From Phenylobacterium sp. (lineage in GTDB: Bacteria; Pseudomonadota; Alphaproteobacteria; Caulobacterales; Caulobacteraceae), in contig PLEH01000333.1 of NCBI GenBank assembly GCA_003136395.1, forward strand, positions 21,595 through 56,579: a DNA stretch of 34,985 nt. The letters run 5' to 3'. The notes beneath the pieces are model-generated. The model was not told the origin of the DNA, searched no databases, and saw only the letters and a list, made by a program, of their open reading frames with translations. A program made the translations under genes and the position numbers. This document shows positions 32,563 through 34,985 of this stretch, piece after piece. Within the stretch, counting starts at the first letter, position 1. Each line of letters begins with the position of its first letter.

Positions 32563-32921
32563 ATCAGCCCTCCAGAGCGAAATCCGGACCCCTTACGCCG
32601 GAAAATGTCGCCGGGACTGTCGTCTGACGCTGCGTCAGGCCGCCATAAGAATCTCATATGGACTATGTCAAATTGCCGCAGTGTGACCGTGGCAACACGG
32701 CTCCACCTGGAGTAGCACCGAATTTGCGTGGACTTTCAGCGACCGACGACTGTGTCTTACTCAAATGACCGTAGTCATCAGCGAATATAACCCAACCCGT
32801 TGCGCCCGATGCGAGCCGCCGGGCGCGGCCAGGGTGTCTTAATCTGGTCTCTCAAGAAAATTTTACCGAGTAAATCACCTGGCCAAAGAGCCCGCCGACC
32901 CAGGGCCGGATCGGGCGCGGC
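32563..32921. other. Promoter region of the large TonB receptor with two palindromes
   Basis: No protein gene. It holds a perfect CTGACG-CTG-CGTCAG inverted repeat (32624-32638), 62-76 bp before the receptor start codon, and ATGAC-CGTA-GTCAT (32765-32778). The middle is AT-richer than the surroundings. These are candidate operators; no regulator gene is adjacent. Confidence 0.4.
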
Positions 32922-33401
32922 CTAGCGGATGGCGGTGACCTCGACCTCGGCTCCGTTGAGGAGCGCGGTGTCGCCGACCGCCTTGCCCAGCAGGGCGCGG
33001 GCGAGCGGGGAGGCGTAGGAGACGCTGCCCTGGACGGGGTCGGCCTCGTCCTCGCCGACGATGCGGAAGGCCTGGCGGCGGCCGTCCTCGCGCTCGAATT
33101 CCACCACACCCCCGAACTGCACCTTGTCAGGGTTGGCGGCGGGCTCAGTGAGCTGGGCGTTGGCGCGTCGCGCCGACCAGTAGCGCAGGTCCCGCGTGGC
33201 GCGGGCCATGGCGGTGCGGTCGGCGCTGATGCCGCCCTGCGACTGGGCCGCGGCATAGGCCGCGCGGGCCAAGGCCAGCTCAACCTCGATGGCGGCGAGC
33301 CCGGAGGCGGTGACCAGGTTCGGGTGCGGCGAGATCGGCCGGTCCGGCAGGTTCGCGGCCTGGGACTCGTAGTCTTCCTCTCGGGTGAACGCGACGGCCA
33401 T
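32922..33401 (-). CDS. GreA/GreB-family transcription elongation factor-like protein
   Basis: A 159-residue protein with an N-terminal coiled-coil region (LAAIEVELALARAAYAAAQ, ISADRTAMARATRDLRYWSARRANAQL) and a C-terminal FKBP-like domain (about 92-159: QFGGVVEFEREDGRRQAFRIVGEDEADP, ISYASPLARALLGKAVGD pattern, VEVTAIR). Gre factors insert the coiled coil into the secondary channel of RNA polymerase to rescue backtracked complexes. The usual acidic tip of GreA (DxxxE) is not clearly present, and the N-terminus differs from canonical GreA. It is therefore a paralogue rather than the main greA, perhaps closer to the GreAB/Rnk-like group. Confidence 0.8.
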   Translation of the reverse strand: MAVAFTREEDYESQAANLPDRPISPHPNLVTASGLAAIEVELALARAAYAAAQSQGGISADRTAMARATRDLRYWSARRANAQLTEPAANPDKVQFGGVVEFEREDGRRQAFRIVGEDEADPVQGSVSYASPLARALLGKAVGDTALLNGAEVEVTAIR

Positions 33402-33455
33402 GGCGCGAAATCTAGGGCGCGGGGCGAAGCGGGGGAAGGGCGCTTGTCCCTCTCT

Positions 33456-33587
33456 TGATCGTCATGGCCCGGCTTGTCCGGGCCACCCGTGATCTCTGCC
33501 TCCGGAAGGGTGGACGCGTCGTCGCCGTATTCCATCTTGCGGCACGGTGATCCTGGGTCCCCCGGACAAGCCGGGGGATGACGATCA
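33456..33587. repeat. Long interrupted inverted repeat, class B, copy 2
   Basis: The outer arms TGATCGTCAT and ATGACGATCA match perfectly. The element continues inward through CCCGGCTTGTCCGGG and CCCGGACAAGCCGGGGG, giving two nested hairpins around a ~50-bp unrelated centre. Same family as 24548-24669. It fills the gap between the GreA-like and ATP-grasp genes. Confidence 0.75.
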
Positions 33588-33618
33588 TTGATTGATTTCA
33601 GAACACTGGGCCGGGACC

Positions 33619-34893
33619 CTAGGCGGCCAGGCGGCGGCGTTCCACCAGCGCGGTCATGCCGTCGATGAAGCCCGCGAAGAGCCTGGCCATGGCGGGCTTC
33701 TTGTAGGGATAGAGCTCGGCGGAATCCATGGCGTGGACGATCATCGCCACGTCGGTCTCGAACACCACCAGGCGGCCGTCGCGGGTCTCGGCGCAGTCGA
33801 TGCCGTAGTAGTCGAGGCCGAAGGTCTCGGTGAGCGCGGCGAAGGCCTCGGCGTGGCGCTGGGCGAAGCCGGTGTCGAAGGTCGCCATCATCTGGGCCTC
33901 CTCGCGCCGGTTGCCGGCCTTGCCCATGTCGGCGTTGAGGTAGTGCACCATCCAGCGTTCGGAGACGGCCATGTGGGCGACGAAGGGCCGGCCGCCCACG
34001 AAGACCACCCGCAGCTTGCGGAAGAGGCCGTCGGCGCCGGCGTAGTCGAAGAAGGCGGCGATGAAGAAGGACTGGGCGGCGTGGCCGGCCAGGTATTCGG
34101 CGAGCGCGGCCGGGCCGTCGATCTTTTCCAGGCCCTTGCCGGCGTGCGAGCCGATCGGGCGCACGATCACCGGCCAGGCGAGGTCGGCGTGGAGGGCGCA
34201 GAGCGGCTGGTCGTCGCGGGCGACGGCGTCGAGCGCGGCGCGGTCCACCTGGCGGGTGGCCGGACTGACGATCAGCGGGTGGCCGGCGAAGCTGTCGGCC
34301 ACGCCGTTGCGGGTGAGCGCGGCGATCAGGTCGGCGCGGCCGTTGACCACCGGCCGGGGCCAGGAGGCAAGCCCGTCGCCCAGGCCCGCCAGCGCGGCTG
34401 AGCCGTCGTCGGCCTGGCTGATCGCCAGGAAGGCGATGTCATGCTCGGGGAGTTCGGCGGGCGAGGGGACGGCTCCGTCCACGTACCAGGTGGTCAGTTC
34501 GACGTCGGAGCCTTCCAGCATGAAGTCGAGCGGGGTGTTGGTCATCAGGTCGCCGGCGGTCATGAAAGCCAGGATCCGCAGGGACCCGCCCGAGCCGTGG
34601 GTGGTGCGGTAGCCGCGCGACAGCCCCAGCGCCTGGGCCTGCAGCTTGAGGCCGCCCTCGCGATCGCCGCGCATCTGCAGCAGCGTCGACAGGTCCAGCA
34701 TGGCGCCGGCGTCTTCGGCGTTGGCGGTCAGCCGCGCGATGAGGTCGTTCCAGACGCTTTGCAGCTGGTTGCCCTCGAACACCAGACGCCCGAGGAAGGC
34801 GAGGCCCAAGCTCGTAGCAGGATGGGGGCTCGTCGCGGATCTTGCGGGGCGGAGGGCTTCCGACGCTGCGACGGCGGCTGTCTGGTGCGGCAT
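33619..34893 (-). CDS. ATP-grasp protein with N-terminal helical (TPR-like) region
   Basis: A 424-residue protein. Residues ~25-100 are helical repeats (ARLTANAEDAGAMLDLSTLLQ, DREGGLKLQAQALGL), TPR-like. A Rossmann-type pre-ATP-grasp region covers about 105-220. An ATP-grasp fold follows at about 225-405, with WPVIVRPIGSHAGKGLEKI (nucleotide loop), VFVGGRPFVAHMAVS and the metal-binding VVFETDVAMIVHAMD. ATP-grasp enzymes join a carboxylate to an amine or thiol through an acyl-phosphate; RimK-type members make peptide bonds on proteins or RiPP precursors. The N-terminal region could hold the acceptor. The ATG has AGGA 6 nt upstream, and 17-bp tandem repeats begin 40 bp before it. Substrate unknown; no precursor peptide is visible inside the window. 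Confidence 0.8.
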   Translation of the reverse strand: MPHQTAAVAASEALRPARSATSPHPATSLGLAFLGRLVFEGNQLQSVWNDLIARLTANAEDAGAMLDLSTLLQMRGDREGGLKLQAQALGLSRGYRTTHGSGGSLRILAFMTAGDLMTNTPLDFMLEGSDVELTTWYVDGAVPSPAELPEHDIAFLAISQADDGSAALAGLGDGLASWPRPVVNGRADLIAALTRNGVADSFAGHPLIVSPATRQVDRAALDAVARDDQPLCALHADLAWPVIVRPIGSHAGKGLEKIDGPAALAEYLAGHAAQSFFIAAFFDYAGADGLFRKLRVVFVGGRPFVAHMAVSERWMVHYLNADMGKAGNRREEAQMMATFDTGFAQRHAEAFAALTETFGLDYYGIDCAETRDGRLVVFETDVAMIVHAMDSAELYPYKKPAMARLFAGFIDGMTALVERRRLAA

Positions 34894-34933
34894 GGGAATC
34901 CTGGAGGCGGGGGTGAACGCGACGTCGGTGAAG

Positions 34934-34984
34934 ACAGCTTGGGGGTGAAAACAGCTTGGGGGTGAAAACAGCTTGGGGGTGAAA
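34934..34984. repeat. Three perfect 17-bp tandem repeats, continuing past the window end
   Basis: ACAGCTTGGGGGTGAAA occurs three times head to tail (34934-34950, 34951-34967, 34968-34984) with no mismatch, and the last base of the window continues the pattern. The array lies immediately upstream of the ATP-grasp gene on its promoter side. The length is not a multiple of three, so it is unlikely to be coding. Confidence 0.85.
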
Positions 34985-34985
34985 A

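Noticed and set aside
34934-34985. CRISPR array
   Set aside because: The repeats are directly adjacent without spacers.

Overview
The window is a GC-rich (visibly about 68-70%) chromosomal segment from an alphaproteobacterium. TonB-dependent receptors, FNR/FixK-type boxes, Tat- and Sec-exported enzymes and dispersed inverted repeats suggest the Caulobacterales (Phenylobacterium/Caulobacter-like) or a close relative. That placement is inference. There are no rRNA, tRNA, phage, transposase or CRISPR features. I count 32 intact protein genes plus one remnant reading frame.

Layout. 1-3.0 kb: a membrane-anchored TPR protein and a small membrane protein, followed by a truncated second copy of the latter, bounded by REP-like hairpin repeats. 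3.3-9.9 kb: a tightly coupled Cu(I)/Ag(I) efflux operon (Cys/His-rich secreted protein, cusC, cusB, cusA, cusF-like), with ATGA/GTGA overlaps between the last four genes. 10.0-13.6 kb (minus): a TonB-dependent receptor with an unusual N-terminal domain, and an SdpI-like/ArsR-type pair. 13.8-18.0 kb: a stress cluster (XRE regulator, triple-BON protein, small membrane protein, Crp/Fnr regulator with four FNR-type cysteines, orphan HisKA_2 kinase, Hsp20). Five FNR/FixK-type palindromes sit 64-91 bp upstream of five of these start codons, suggesting one low-oxygen regulon. 18.1-23.6 kb: TauD-type dioxygenase, secreted zinc-ribbon metal-binding protein, signal peptidase I, an RHH-TM-EF-hand protein, a 56-codon mini-protein followed by a triple TonB-C-like secreted protein, and a TauE/SafE permease. 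23.6-29.4 kb (minus): SAM methyltransferase, Tat-exported aminotransferase, periplasmic M20 peptidase, three small or secreted proteins including a GH18-like hydrolase. 29.5-35.0 kb (minus): a large TonB-dependent receptor, a GreA/GreB-family factor and a helical/ATP-grasp protein preceded by 17-bp tandem repeats that run off the window end.

How the genes work together. The cus genes form a complete tripartite metal exporter with its periplasmic chaperone. The 13.8-18 kb genes look like a co-regulated hypoxia/protein-stress response. Most other genes are typical envelope and nutrient-scavenging functions. The most unusual points are the FNR-box cluster next to a Crp/Fnr protein with a non-canonical recognition helix, a CusF that has lost its ligand histidine, the receptor fused to an esterase-associated domain, the mini-protein/triple-TonB-C pair, and the tandem repeats upstream of the ATP-grasp gene.
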